64,000 nucleotides of DNA from Sedimentitalea sp042687825 (GTDB lineage: Bacteria > Pseudomonadota > Alphaproteobacteria > Rhodobacterales > Rhodobacteraceae): positions 86,373 through 150,372 of the forward strand of contig NZ_JBHUQE010000008.1 in NCBI RefSeq assembly GCF_042687825.1, in the 5' to 3' direction. Below are positions 35,089-43,218 of this stretch, piece after piece (position 1 is the stretch's first letter; the number at the start of each line of letters is the position of its first letter). A program made the translations under genes and the position numbers. The notes beneath the pieces were generated by a model. The model searched no databases and was not told the origin of the DNA. It worked only from the letters and a program-made list of their open reading frames with translations.

Positions 35089-35376
35089 ATGTCAAAGCCA
35101 ATGACCAAGACCCAACTCGTCGCCGCACTGGCCGAGGAGATGGGCACAGACAAGAAAGCCGCCGGATCCGCGCTGGAAGCGATTACCGGCCTGATTACCC
35201 GCGAAGTTGCCAATGGCGGCGCAGTCACGCTGCCGGGCGTCGGCAAGATTTATTGCCGCGAGCGCCCCGAGCGCATGGTGCGCAACCCTGCCACCGGCGA
35301 ACAGTTCAAGAAGGACGCCGACAAGGTGGTCAAGATGACCATCGCCAAGGCGCTCAAGGACAGCGTCAACGGCTAG
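35089..35376 (+). CDS. HU-family nucleoid DNA-binding protein
   Basis: A 95-aa histone-like protein. SKPMTKTQLVAALAEEMGT forms the dimerisation helices, and the DNA arm is present as VGKIYCRERPERMVRNPATGE. The C-terminus is FKKDADKVVKMTIAKALKDSVNG, the usual last helix of HU. AAGGAG lies 8 bp before the ATG at 35089; the longer frame from 34957 carries no homology. A terminator follows. Confidence 0.92.
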   Translation: MSKPMTKTQLVAALAEEMGTDKKAAGSALEAITGLITREVANGGAVTLPGVGKIYCRERPERMVRNPATGEQFKKDADKVVKMTIAKALKDSVNG

Positions 35377-35402
35377 GCTTGCACCGCCTGGAAATTCGGG
35401 AA

Positions 35403-35429
35403 AGGGTCGCTGCCAGCGGCCCTTTTTCT
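35403..35429 (+). terminator. Rho-independent terminator after HU gene
   Basis: AGGGTCGCTG at 35403-35412 pairs with CAGCGGCCCT at 35414-35423 with one G-T wobble, followed by TTTTCTTT. The stem sits directly after the HU stop. Confidence 0.85.
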
Positions 35430-35455
35430 TTGGTCGCCGGAATGGGAGGAAACCG

Positions 35456-35824
35456 ATGGCCAAGGCAACCGGAATAGGCGGCGTCTTTCTGCGGGCCGAC
35501 CGCCCCCAGATGCTGGCCGAATGGTATCAGCGGCATCTGGGCATCGACATGTCCGCTGGCGCCTGGATGCAGGCGGCCGGCCCCACGGTCTTTGCACCCT
35601 TTGCGCGCGATACCGACTATTTCGATGCCGACCGTCAGGTGATGCTGAATTTCCGCGTCGATGATCTGGAGGCGTTGATCGCAGAGCTGGATGCGTCCGG
35701 GATCGCGGTCGAGACCCGCGCCGAGTGGAACAGCGCCATCGGCCGCTTTGCCCGCATCCACGACCCAGAGGGCAATCCGGTCGAATTATGGCAGCCGGCA
35801 GGTGCGGCCGCAGCCGGCGGATAG
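35456..35824 (+). CDS. VOC-superfamily protein
   Basis: A 122-aa VOC protein. GVFLRADRPQMLAEWYQRHLG is split across the first strand and helix, followed by LNFRVDDLEALIAELDASG and RFARIHDPEGNPVELWQP. Its C-terminal Glu is a usual metal ligand. Substrate unknown. It opens shortly after the HU terminator, with GGGAGG before the ATG. Confidence 0.85.
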   Translation: MAKATGIGGVFLRADRPQMLAEWYQRHLGIDMSAGAWMQAAGPTVFAPFARDTDYFDADRQVMLNFRVDDLEALIAELDASGIAVETRAEWNSAIGRFARIHDPEGNPVELWQPAGAAAAGG

Positions 35825-35918
35825 ACCGCGACAATCGCTCTGGCGGCGTGGTTCTGCCCTTGAGCAGGCGACCGAAATGCGAAATCGTGCGCCGGACTGC
35901 ATCGGATCGGGGAATAAC

Positions 35919-36803
35919 ATGGACACGCGCGCCATCGTCATGGGACTGGCCTTTGCCCTGATGTGGTCCTCGGCCTTTACCTCGGCCCGGATCATCGTCG
36001 CCGATGCCTCGCCGCTGTTCTCGCTGGCGCTGCGGTTCCTGGTGTCGGGTCTGCTGGGCGTACTGATCGCCCGGCTGATGGGGCAAAGCTGGCGGCTGAC
36101 GCCCAAGCAATGGTACGCCACGATCCTGTTCGGCATCTGCCAGAACGCGCTGTATCTGGGCCTGAATTTCGTCGCCATGCAGACGGTGCAGGCCAGTGTC
36201 GCCGCCATCATCGCCTCGACCATGCCGCTGCTGGTGGCGATTGCCAGTTGGTTGCTGCTGGGCGAGCGCTTGCGGCCGCTGGGCATCCTGGGGCTGATTG
36301 CCGGCTGCGCCGGGGTGGCGATCATCATGGGCGCGCGTATCAGCGACGGCGTCGACGTGTTCGGCGTGCTGCTCTGCATCATCGGCGTACTAGCCCTGAC
36401 CTTTGCCACGCTGGCGGTGCGCGGCGCCATGACCGGCGGCAATTTCATGATGATCGTCGGCCTGCAGATGCTGGTCGGCTCGGCTATCCTGTTCGTCGCC
36501 GCACCGCTGTTCGAGACCATCCGGGTCGACCTGACCCTGCCTTTGGCACTGGCCTTTGCCTATACCACGCTGATCCCCGGGCTGACGGCCACCTATGTCT
36601 GGTTCCTGCTGCTGGACCGCATCGGCGCCGTCCGCTCGGCGACCTTTCATTTTCTCAACCCGGTGTTCGGGGTCACCATCGCCGCCATTCTGCTGGGCGA
36701 GTCACTGGGCATCTGGGATGCGATCGGCGTGGTCATCGTGACGCTGGGCATTCTGGCTGTGCAGATGTCGCGCCAGCCCCGGCGGCGCCCGCCGGCCTCG
36801 TAG
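35919..36803 (+). CDS. EamA-family (DMT) membrane transporter
   Basis: A 294-aa protein with ten predicted transmembrane helices in two EamA repeats: repeat 1 has LAFALMWSSAFTSARIIV and repeat 2 has TTLIPGLTATYVWFLLLDR. DMT family members export amino acids, metabolites or nucleosides. The start at 35919 has GGGGAA upstream. It precedes the convergent glutathione peroxidase gene. The substrate is not indicated. Confidence 0.88.
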   Translation: MDTRAIVMGLAFALMWSSAFTSARIIVADASPLFSLALRFLVSGLLGVLIARLMGQSWRLTPKQWYATILFGICQNALYLGLNFVAMQTVQASVAAIIASTMPLLVAIASWLLLGERLRPLGILGLIAGCAGVAIIMGARISDGVDVFGVLLCIIGVLALTFATLAVRGAMTGGNFMMIVGLQMLVGSAILFVAAPLFETIRVDLTLPLALAFAYTTLIPGLTATYVWFLLLDRIGAVRSATFHFLNPVFGVTIAAILLGESLGIWDAIGVVIVTLGILAVQMSRQPRRRPPAS

Positions 36804-36835
36804 AACCCGATATCCGAACTGGACCGGACCCTTCT

Positions 36836-37357
36836 CTATTTCAGAAAACCCTCGATCACGCGCCGCACCATGCCCGAGTCGGGCCGCACCATCGCCCCCC
36901 AGGTCGCCGCGACGCTGCCATCCGGAGCGATCAGGATCTTGTTGAAATTCCAGGCCGGCTCGAATCCGGTTTCCGCCCGCACCGCCCGATAGAAAGGATG
37001 CGCCGCCGCGCCCCGAACCGGGCTGATATCGGTCATCGGCAGGTCCAGATCGTAGTTCAGTGCGCAGAATGCCCTGACCTCGGCGGCACTGTCCAGTTCC
37101 TGACGGAAATCGTCGGAGGGCACCGCCAAAACCACCAGTCCGCGGGCGCGATAGCGGTCATACAGCGCCTGCAGCCCGGCATATTGGTCGGTAAAGGCAC
37201 ATTGCGACGCGGTGTTGACCACCAGAACCGGCTGACCGCGCCAGTCTTCGATGGCCAGGGGGCCGCCGTCGATCGAGTCGAATTGCCCGGTGATCCCGCG
37301 CGCAGCGGCCACCGTGGTCAGCGTCATCAGCAGCAGCGAAAGAAAAAACGTTTTCAT
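36836..37357 (-). CDS. Periplasmic glutathione peroxidase-type protein
   Basis: A 173-aa thiol peroxidase with an N-terminal signal peptide (MKTFFLSLLLMTLTTVAAA). Catalytic residues are visible: Cys in NTASQCAFTDQYAGLQ near residue 50 in place of selenocysteine, Gln within LQALYDRYRARG or the following region, and WNFNKILIAPDG near residue 134. It likely reduces peroxides in the periplasm, where the true reductant is often thioredoxin-like rather than glutathione. It diverges from msrB-msrA, so the region carries a set of oxidative damage functions. Confidence 0.9.
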   Translation of the reverse strand: MKTFFLSLLLMTLTTVAAARGITGQFDSIDGGPLAIEDWRGQPVLVVNTASQCAFTDQYAGLQALYDRYRARGLVVLAVPSDDFRQELDSAAEVRAFCALNYDLDLPMTDISPVRGAAAHPFYRAVRAETGFEPAWNFNKILIAPDGSVAATWGAMVRPDSGMVRRVIEGFLK

Positions 37358-37500
37358 GAAAACCTCGCCTTTGGTACTAGATACGGAGCGCGCGCCCTGT
37401 CGGATCACTTACACGAGACCGCGACGGCAGTGAAACAATCGTTTGATTTCGCCGCCATCACCCCATCTAGTGAGGCCGGATCACAAGCGGAGGAGTGAGA

Positions 37501-37950
37501 ATGAGCGCATACAGGAAAGACCCGGATCGCATCGCCGCGCTGGATCGCGAGGCGTTCCACATCACTCAAGAGGGGGGCACCGAACGCCCCGGCACCGGCA
37601 AGCTGCTGCACAATAAAGAGCCGGGCATCTATGTCGACATCGTCTCGGGCGAGCCGCTGTTCGCCTCGGCCGACAAATACGAATCCGGCTGCGGCTGGCC
37701 CAGCTTTACCAAGCCCATCGAACCGGCCCATGTGCAGGAACTGGAAGATCGCAGTCTGGGCATGATCCGCACCGAAGTGCGCAGCACCCATGGCGACAGC
37801 CATCTGGGCCATGTCTTTCCCGACGGGCCGCGCGACCGCGGCGGGCTGCGCTATTGCATCAATTCCGCCAGCCTGCGGTTCGTGCATCGCGATGACATGC
37901 AGGCCGAGGGGTACGGCGCCTATCTCGACCAGGTCGAGGGCGTGACATGA
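37501..37950 (+). CDS. msrB: Peptide methionine (R)-S-oxide reductase
   Basis: MsrB reduces methionine-R-sulfoxide in proteins. The 149-aa protein carries SGCGWPSFTKPI near residue 60, EVRSTHGDSHLGHVFPDGP near residue 94, and the catalytic Cys in LRYCINSASLRF near residue 117. The two CxxC zinc motifs present in many MsrB are missing. GGAGGAG precedes the ATG at 37501. Its stop overlaps the msrA start (ATGA), so the two repair enzymes are made together. Confidence 0.94.
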   Translation: MSAYRKDPDRIAALDREAFHITQEGGTERPGTGKLLHNKEPGIYVDIVSGEPLFASADKYESGCGWPSFTKPIEPAHVQELEDRSLGMIRTEVRSTHGDSHLGHVFPDGPRDRGGLRYCINSASLRFVHRDDMQAEGYGAYLDQVEGVT

Positions 37951-38453
37951 GCGCCCGGGCAGTTCTGGCGGGGGGCTGTTTCTGGGGCATGCAGGACCTG
38001 ATCCGCAAGCGCCCGGGGGTGCTGGCGACCCGCGTCGGCTATAGTGGTGGCGACGTGCCCAACGCCACCTATCGCAATCATGGCAGCCATGCCGAGGCAA
38101 TCGAGATCCAGTTCGATCCGGCGGTGATCACCTATCGCGATCTTTTGGAATTCTTTTTCCAGATCCATGATCCGACCACGCCGAACCGGCAGGGCAACGA
38201 CATCGGCCCCAGCTATCGCTCGGCGATCTATTATGTGGACGAGGCGCAGAAACAGACGGCGCTGGACACCATCGCCGATGTCGACGCCTCGGGCCTGTGG
38301 CCGGGCAAGGTGGTGACCCAGGTCGAGCCGGTGGGCGATTTCTGGCAGGCCGAGCCCGAGCATCAGGACTATTTGCAGCGTATTCCCAACGGCTATACCT
38401 GCCATTTTGCGCGCCCCGGCTGGGTCTTGCCGAAACGCGCCCGGACCGGCTGA
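37947..38453 (+). CDS. msrA: Peptide methionine (S)-S-oxide reductase
   Basis: MsrA reduces methionine-S-sulfoxide. The 168-aa protein begins with the catalytic AVLAGGCFWGMQDL, with TRVGYSGGDVPNATYRNHGSHAEA following and EFFFQIHDPTTPNRQGNDIG near residue 68. A further Cys near the end (YTCHF) may act in recycling. It overlaps msrB by 4 bp. Confidence 0.95.
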   Translation: MSARAVLAGGCFWGMQDLIRKRPGVLATRVGYSGGDVPNATYRNHGSHAEAIEIQFDPAVITYRDLLEFFFQIHDPTTPNRQGNDIGPSYRSAIYYVDEAQKQTALDTIADVDASGLWPGKVVTQVEPVGDFWQAEPEHQDYLQRIPNGYTCHFARPGWVLPKRARTG

Positions 38454-38468
38454 CAGGCTGCGGGCCCG

Positions 38469-40475
38469 CTAGCCCTGCGCCACACGCGGCCGGCCGCTGG
38501 TCTCGACCGTCACCACCGCCTCGACAAAGACCGCGCGCGCTTGGGTGCGGGCCGTCCTGATGTCGCGCGTAACATGGGTCTGCAATCCCTCGGCTCCGGC
38601 GGCCCGCGCCGCCGCGACGGCCTCTTGCCGCAGAACCTCTTCGAGCCGCTCCAGCGCGGCATCGGCGCTGGTGAAATCCTCGGGGCCATTGGGCAGATGC
38701 GCCCGAAACCGGCCCTCGCTTGGGGCCGTCACCGTGCCGCTTTTGCGCATCGTCACCCGCCCCACCACGGCGCCGATGGCATTGGCCACGCCGGCATGGG
38801 GCGGCAGGATCATGCGGCAGCGCAGGCGCGCCCCCACCGCCGGATAGTAGCTGGGCGCCGAGGCCCCCAGCCCCACCACATCGACATTCAGCGCCGTGTC
38901 CAGCGCCAGCACCCCGCGATAGCCCGACAGGCCGCGCTGAGTCAGCACGTGCCGCGCCAAGTCTTCGGGCGGCTGGTCATAGCCTTGCGGATCTTCGGCA
39001 AAGGCGGTTTCCAGCAGGGTCAGTGCGGTCTGTTCGGTCAATTGATCGACGATCATCCGGGCCAGTGCCGCCGCCGACGGCGCCAGCCTGTCTCCGGACC
39101 CGATGCGCCGCCGCGCGAACAGGGTCAGTGCCTTTTCCGCCGCCGCCGCGTCCCAGTCGGTCAGCGTGCCCAGGACATGGCTGGCATCCGAGGGTGTCAC
39201 GCCGGCCAGCTGCACCAACCCGCGATCCACCAGCCGGCCCAGCGCCGCCTGTTCCACGCGGCTGCGCAGCACCTCGCCCATGGGGTGGACCTGATCGCCG
39301 ATCCGGGCCAGCAACGCCTGTTCGCGCCGACCCAGACCCCCCTGTGCCACGCCGGGCACACGACGCAGGAACCGCGCATCGTATTCCCCCGGTGCCGCGT
39401 TGCGCAACTGCGCGTCCAGAGCGTCATGCACGACTTTCGGGGATTCTTGCGCGATCAACGCAACCGGCACCACCCGACGCGGTCCGAGAAAGACTCCACC
39501 GGACAGCCCCTCGGCCAGCAGGTGCACCTGGCTGTCACCGCCCAGTCCGTGGGTGCGCATCGCCACTGCCTCGACCATGGTGCGGAACCCCCCGACCCGC
39601 GCGCCCGCCGGGTCGATGGCGGGTCGGCCGCCACGCAGCAACGCAATGTCGGTGGTTGTGCCGCCGATATCCGAGACCAGCGCCTCATCGGCCCCGGTCA
39701 GCCATCGCGCCCCGACGATCGAGGCCGCCGGGCCGCTGAGGATGGTCTCGATCGGCCGGGCGCGCGCCTGTTCCGCTGACATCAAAGCCCCGTCGCCCCG
39801 CACCACCATCATCGGCGCGGCGATCCCCAACTCGGTCAGACAGTCCTGTGTGCGTCCGATCAGCCGGTCGATCATGCCGATCAGCCGTGCGTTCAACACC
39901 GCCGTCACCGCCCGTTTCGGACCGTTCAGCCGCGCCGACAACTGGTGCGAACAGGTCACCGGCGCGCCGGTCCGCTCGGCGATCAGGCGGGCCGCCTGCA
40001 GCTCATGCGCCGGGTTGCGGGTGGCGAATTGCGCGGCGATGGCATAGGCTGACACGCCCTGTTGATGCGCGCGCAAAAAGCCCTCCAGCGCATCAATATC
40101 CAGGGCCGTGACCTGGCTGCCCGCATGGCTGTGCCCCCCGGCCAGCACCACCGCGGGATCGCCGTTCAGGGCCGTGTCCAACCCGTGTTTTTGCAGATCA
40201 TCCGTGCCAAAACCGATGAAAACCAGCGCCACGCGCCCGCCCTGCCCCTCGACCAGCGCATTGGTCGCCAGGGTGGTGGACAGCGAGGCCAGCGCGATAT
40301 CGCCCGGCGCCGTGCCGGACTGCTCCAGAACGGCGCGGATCGCCGCACCGGCCCCTATCGCCAGATCGCCGCGCGTGGTCAGCGCCTTGGCGCTGGCGAT
40401 GACCTCGGCCTCGTCGCGCAGCAGCACCGCGTCGGTATAGGTTCCGCCGGTATCCACCCCCAACAGCAACGCCAT
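38469..40475 (-). CDS. Hydantoinase/oxoprolinase family protein (HyuA-type)
   Basis: A 668-aa member of the ATP-dependent hydantoinase/5-oxoprolinase family (N-methylhydantoinase A type). The N-terminal LLLGVDTGGTYTDAVLL is the phosphate-binding loop, SDIGGTTTDIALLRGGRP near residue 295 is the second, and a large C-terminal domain follows. The start at 40475 is the first codon of this core. The B subunit usually needed by hydantoinases is not encoded here. The gene follows queG by 67 bp on the same strand. The substrate cannot be told from sequence. Confidence 0.88.
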   Translation of the reverse strand: MALLLGVDTGGTYTDAVLLRDEAEVIASAKALTTRGDLAIGAGAAIRAVLEQSGTAPGDIALASLSTTLATNALVEGQGGRVALVFIGFGTDDLQKHGLDTALNGDPAVVLAGGHSHAGSQVTALDIDALEGFLRAHQQGVSAYAIAAQFATRNPAHELQAARLIAERTGAPVTCSHQLSARLNGPKRAVTAVLNARLIGMIDRLIGRTQDCLTELGIAAPMMVVRGDGALMSAEQARARPIETILSGPAASIVGARWLTGADEALVSDIGGTTTDIALLRGGRPAIDPAGARVGGFRTMVEAVAMRTHGLGGDSQVHLLAEGLSGGVFLGPRRVVPVALIAQESPKVVHDALDAQLRNAAPGEYDARFLRRVPGVAQGGLGRREQALLARIGDQVHPMGEVLRSRVEQAALGRLVDRGLVQLAGVTPSDASHVLGTLTDWDAAAAEKALTLFARRRIGSGDRLAPSAAALARMIVDQLTEQTALTLLETAFAEDPQGYDQPPEDLARHVLTQRGLSGYRGVLALDTALNVDVVGLGASAPSYYPAVGARLRCRMILPPHAGVANAIGAVVGRVTMRKSGTVTAPSEGRFRAHLPNGPEDFTSADAALERLEEVLRQEAVAAARAAGAEGLQTHVTRDIRTARTQARAVFVEAVVTVETSGRPRVAQG

Positions 40476-40542
40476 GGCCGTCTCCCTGTTCTGTCGCGCC
40501 CCCGGTCCAGCCCACCGTGGCGCAGCGTCTTGCCTGTTTGCA

Positions 40543-41577
40543 TCACGCGGACAGCCGATCCGCCGCCCAGCGCGCCGCGTCGGCCACCGCGGCATCGTCA
40601 TCCCCGACCCGCTCCAGCGCCACCGGGCGCAGACTTGGATCGCCCGAATTGCCGATCGCATAGAGCACGTTGCGCACGAACCGGTCCCGCCCGATCCGCT
40701 TGATCGGCGAGCCGGAAAACAGCGCCCGAAACCCGGCATCGTCCAGCCGCGCCAGATCGGCCAGCTTCGGCGCCACCAGCTCGGCCCGTGCCGCATAGCG
40801 CATGTCGCTGGCCGCCACGGCAAACTTGTTCCACGGACAGGCCGCCAGGCAATCGTCGCAGCCATAGATATGGTTGCCCAGCTTGCCGCGCAGGTCCTCG
40901 TCCACCGGCCCCTTGTGCTCGATGGTCAGATACGAGATGCAGCGCCGCGCATCGACCTGATAGGGTGCGGGAAAGGCGTCGGTGGGGCAGATGTCAAGAC
41001 AGGCCCGGCATGAACCGCAATGGTCGATCTCGGGCGCATCGACCGGCAGGTCCAGCGTGGTAAAGACCGAGCCGATGAACGCCCAGTTGCCCCAGTCGCG
41101 GCTGACCAGATTGCTGTGCTTGCCCTGCCATCCCAGCCCGGCGGCCTGGCCCAGCGCCTTTTCCGGCACCGGCGCGGTATCGACAAAGACCTTGATCTGA
41201 CAATCCTGCTGCTGGATCAGCCAGCGCCCCAGCCGTTTCAGCCGTTTCTTGACCAGATCGTGATAGTCGCGGTTCTGCGCATAGACCGAGATCGCCCCGC
41301 GATCGGGGCGCTGCAGCACCTCGGTCGGGTCAAGGTCGGGCGTATAGCTTTCCGCCAGCATGATCACCGTCCGGGCCTCGGGCCACAGCGCTGCCGGATC
41401 GCCGCGCCAATGGGTGCGCTCGGCCATCCAGCCCATCTGGCCGTGATAGCCGGCCCGCAGAAACGCCGCCAGCCGCTGCGGCACCTGCGGCACGTCCCAA
41501 GGTCGGCACAGGCGGCAGGCGACGAAACCTTCGTGCAGGGCCTGTGCCACAAGCTTGTCCTTGAGTGCCTCGGTCAT
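40543..41577 (-). CDS. queG: Epoxyqueuosine reductase
   Basis: QueG catalyses the last step of queuosine formation in tRNA wobble position, reducing epoxyqueuosine with cobalamin. The 344-aa protein shows two [4Fe-4S] ferredoxin-like sites: CGSCRACLDICP near residue 187 and CDDCLAACPWNKF near residue 240. The cobalamin-domain segments GQAAGLGWQGKHSNLV near residue 142 and VRNVLYAIGNSG (HEAT-like) near residue 298 are present. It follows GST by 48 bp and precedes the hydantoinase gene. Confidence 0.95.
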   Translation of the reverse strand: MTEALKDKLVAQALHEGFVACRLCRPWDVPQVPQRLAAFLRAGYHGQMGWMAERTHWRGDPAALWPEARTVIMLAESYTPDLDPTEVLQRPDRGAISVYAQNRDYHDLVKKRLKRLGRWLIQQQDCQIKVFVDTAPVPEKALGQAAGLGWQGKHSNLVSRDWGNWAFIGSVFTTLDLPVDAPEIDHCGSCRACLDICPTDAFPAPYQVDARRCISYLTIEHKGPVDEDLRGKLGNHIYGCDDCLAACPWNKFAVAASDMRYAARAELVAPKLADLARLDDAGFRALFSGSPIKRIGRDRFVRNVLYAIGNSGDPSLRPVALERVGDDDAAVADAARWAADRLSA

Positions 41578-41625
41578 GCGCCCGGCCTGTTCTTGCGTGC
41601 GGTGTTCCGGCCGGCACCGACGGGT

Positions 41626-42291
41626 TCAGAAATCGAGATCGGCATAGTGCGGCGGCGGCCGGAAACCTGGCACCTGATCGGCCAGGATCGAGCGGAAGGC
41701 CGGGCGCGACTTGATCTTGGCATACCAGTCCTTGACCACCGCCGAGCGGTTCCAGTCCACGTCCGAGATATAGTCCAATGCCGACAGATGCGCGGCGGCG
41801 GCGAAATCCGCCAGCGTCATCACGTCGCCGGCCAGCCAGCGCCGGTGATCCAGCAGCCAGGCCATGTAGTCCAGGTGGTATTTGATCGCCTTGGCCCCGT
41901 CCTTGACGTTACGGCTGTCCGGATAGCCCTGACCGGTCACCTTCTTGTTGACCCGTTCGTACAGCAGCTTGCTGGTCACCTCGCTGTGGAACTTGTCGTC
42001 GAACCAGCCGACCAGGCGGCGCACCTCGAACCGGTCCTCGGGGGCGGCGGGCATCAGGGCGGGATCGGGCCGGGTTTCCTCGATATACTCGCAGATCGCC
42101 GCGCTTTCGGCCATCATCCGGCCATCCAGTTTCAGCACCGGCACCTTGGCCGCCGGGTTGCGGCGCAGGAATTCCGGGTCGGCCTCCCAATAGCGCTCCT
42201 CGACCAGTTCGACCTCGATCTTCTTTTCGGCAAGGGACAGCCGCACCTTGCGGCAAAAAGGGGACAGCGGGACGTGAAACAGGCGGGCCAT
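41626..42291 (-). CDS. Glutathione S-transferase family protein
   Basis: A 221-aa GST with the thioredoxin-like N-terminal domain (MARLFHVPLSPFCRKVRL; Ser/Cys near residues 10-13) and KVPVLKLDGRMMAESAAICE, which holds the cis-Pro and the gamma-glutamyl binding Glu/Ser. The C-terminal helical domain contains HRRWLAGDVMTLADFAAA near residue 142. It lies between mtgA and queG in one direction. The substrate is unknown. Confidence 0.88.
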   Translation of the reverse strand: MARLFHVPLSPFCRKVRLSLAEKKIEVELVEERYWEADPEFLRRNPAAKVPVLKLDGRMMAESAAICEYIEETRPDPALMPAAPEDRFEVRRLVGWFDDKFHSEVTSKLLYERVNKKVTGQGYPDSRNVKDGAKAIKYHLDYMAWLLDHRRWLAGDVMTLADFAAAAHLSALDYISDVDWNRSAVVKDWYAKIKSRPAFRSILADQVPGFRPPPHYADLDF

Positions 42292-42349
42292 GATTATCCG
42301 GATTACAGTGGAGGGACACGCAACTGAATGCCCCGCCGCGCGCGGATAT

Positions 42350-43114
42350 TCAATCCTCGAAACAGGCCGCGCGGCCATCGGCGCGGATCGTGGCCGCACC
42401 ATCGGCGATGCCGGCGGCGCGGCGGCGCAATCGGGCCGAGGGTTTGCCCGCCGAGCGTGCCTTGGGCGCCGGCAGCACCGCCGCCAGTCGCGCCGCCTGG
42501 CGCGGGCTCAGCTTGTCGGGGGGCACACCGAAATAGTGCTGCGATGCCGCGCCGACCCCGAACACGCCCTGATCCATCTCGGCAATGTTCAGATAGACTT
42601 CGAGAATGCGCCGCTTGCTCCAGATCGCCTCGACCGCGGGGGTGATCGCCGCCTCGAGCGCCTTGCGCAGCCAGCTGCGCCCCTGCCACAGGAACACGTT
42701 CTTGACCACCTGCTGGCTGATCGTGGACCCGCCGCGCTTGTTCCCGGCGGCGATGGCGGCGCGGATCGCCTGGACGTCGAACCCCCAATGCAGGCAGAAA
42801 TTCGCGTCCTCGGCGGCCACGGCAGACCGCGCCATGACCGGTGCAATGCCCGACAGCGGCACCCAGTCCTGCGCCACCGGATGACCCAGCCGGCGCCCCT
42901 CGGACCACATGGTGTGGGTCGTGGGCGGGTTGACCACCGAAAACAGCAGCACCAGCGCCAGGATCAGCGCGATCACCAGACCGGCGCCGCGCGTCAGCAC
43001 GAACCCGATCCAGCCCTTCAGCCCGGGACGCCGCCGCAGCAGCACCGTCCGCAGCCATCCGGCGCGGTCCCCGCCCTTGCGCGGCGAACTGGATTTGCGT
43101 GCCGACTTTGCCAT
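42350..43114 (-). CDS. mtgA: Monofunctional peptidoglycan transglycosylase
   Basis: MtgA polymerises lipid II glycan chains. The 254-aa protein has a transmembrane anchor near residues 40-62 and the GT51 domain with catalytic VAAEDANFCLHWGFD near residue 100. It also has RGGSTISQQVVKNVFLWQGR near 127 and EAIWSKRRILEVYLNIAEM near 162. The start at 43114 is the ATG of MAKSARKSS. It follows gltB by 104 bp. Confidence 0.94.
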   Translation of the reverse strand: MAKSARKSSSPRKGGDRAGWLRTVLLRRRPGLKGWIGFVLTRGAGLVIALILALVLLFSVVNPPTTHTMWSEGRRLGHPVAQDWVPLSGIAPVMARSAVAAEDANFCLHWGFDVQAIRAAIAAGNKRGGSTISQQVVKNVFLWQGRSWLRKALEAAITPAVEAIWSKRRILEVYLNIAEMDQGVFGVGAASQHYFGVPPDKLSPRQAARLAAVLPAPKARSAGKPSARLRRRAAGIADGAATIRADGRAACFED

Positions 43115-43218
43115 GACGCAGCTATAGGCAGGCCATCGCCCGCAGGAAAGCACCTATTTGGCGGGCGACGGTCCACAGGGCCGCCGCCCGAACGCATCGG
43201 GCCAAGACCGCCCTGCGC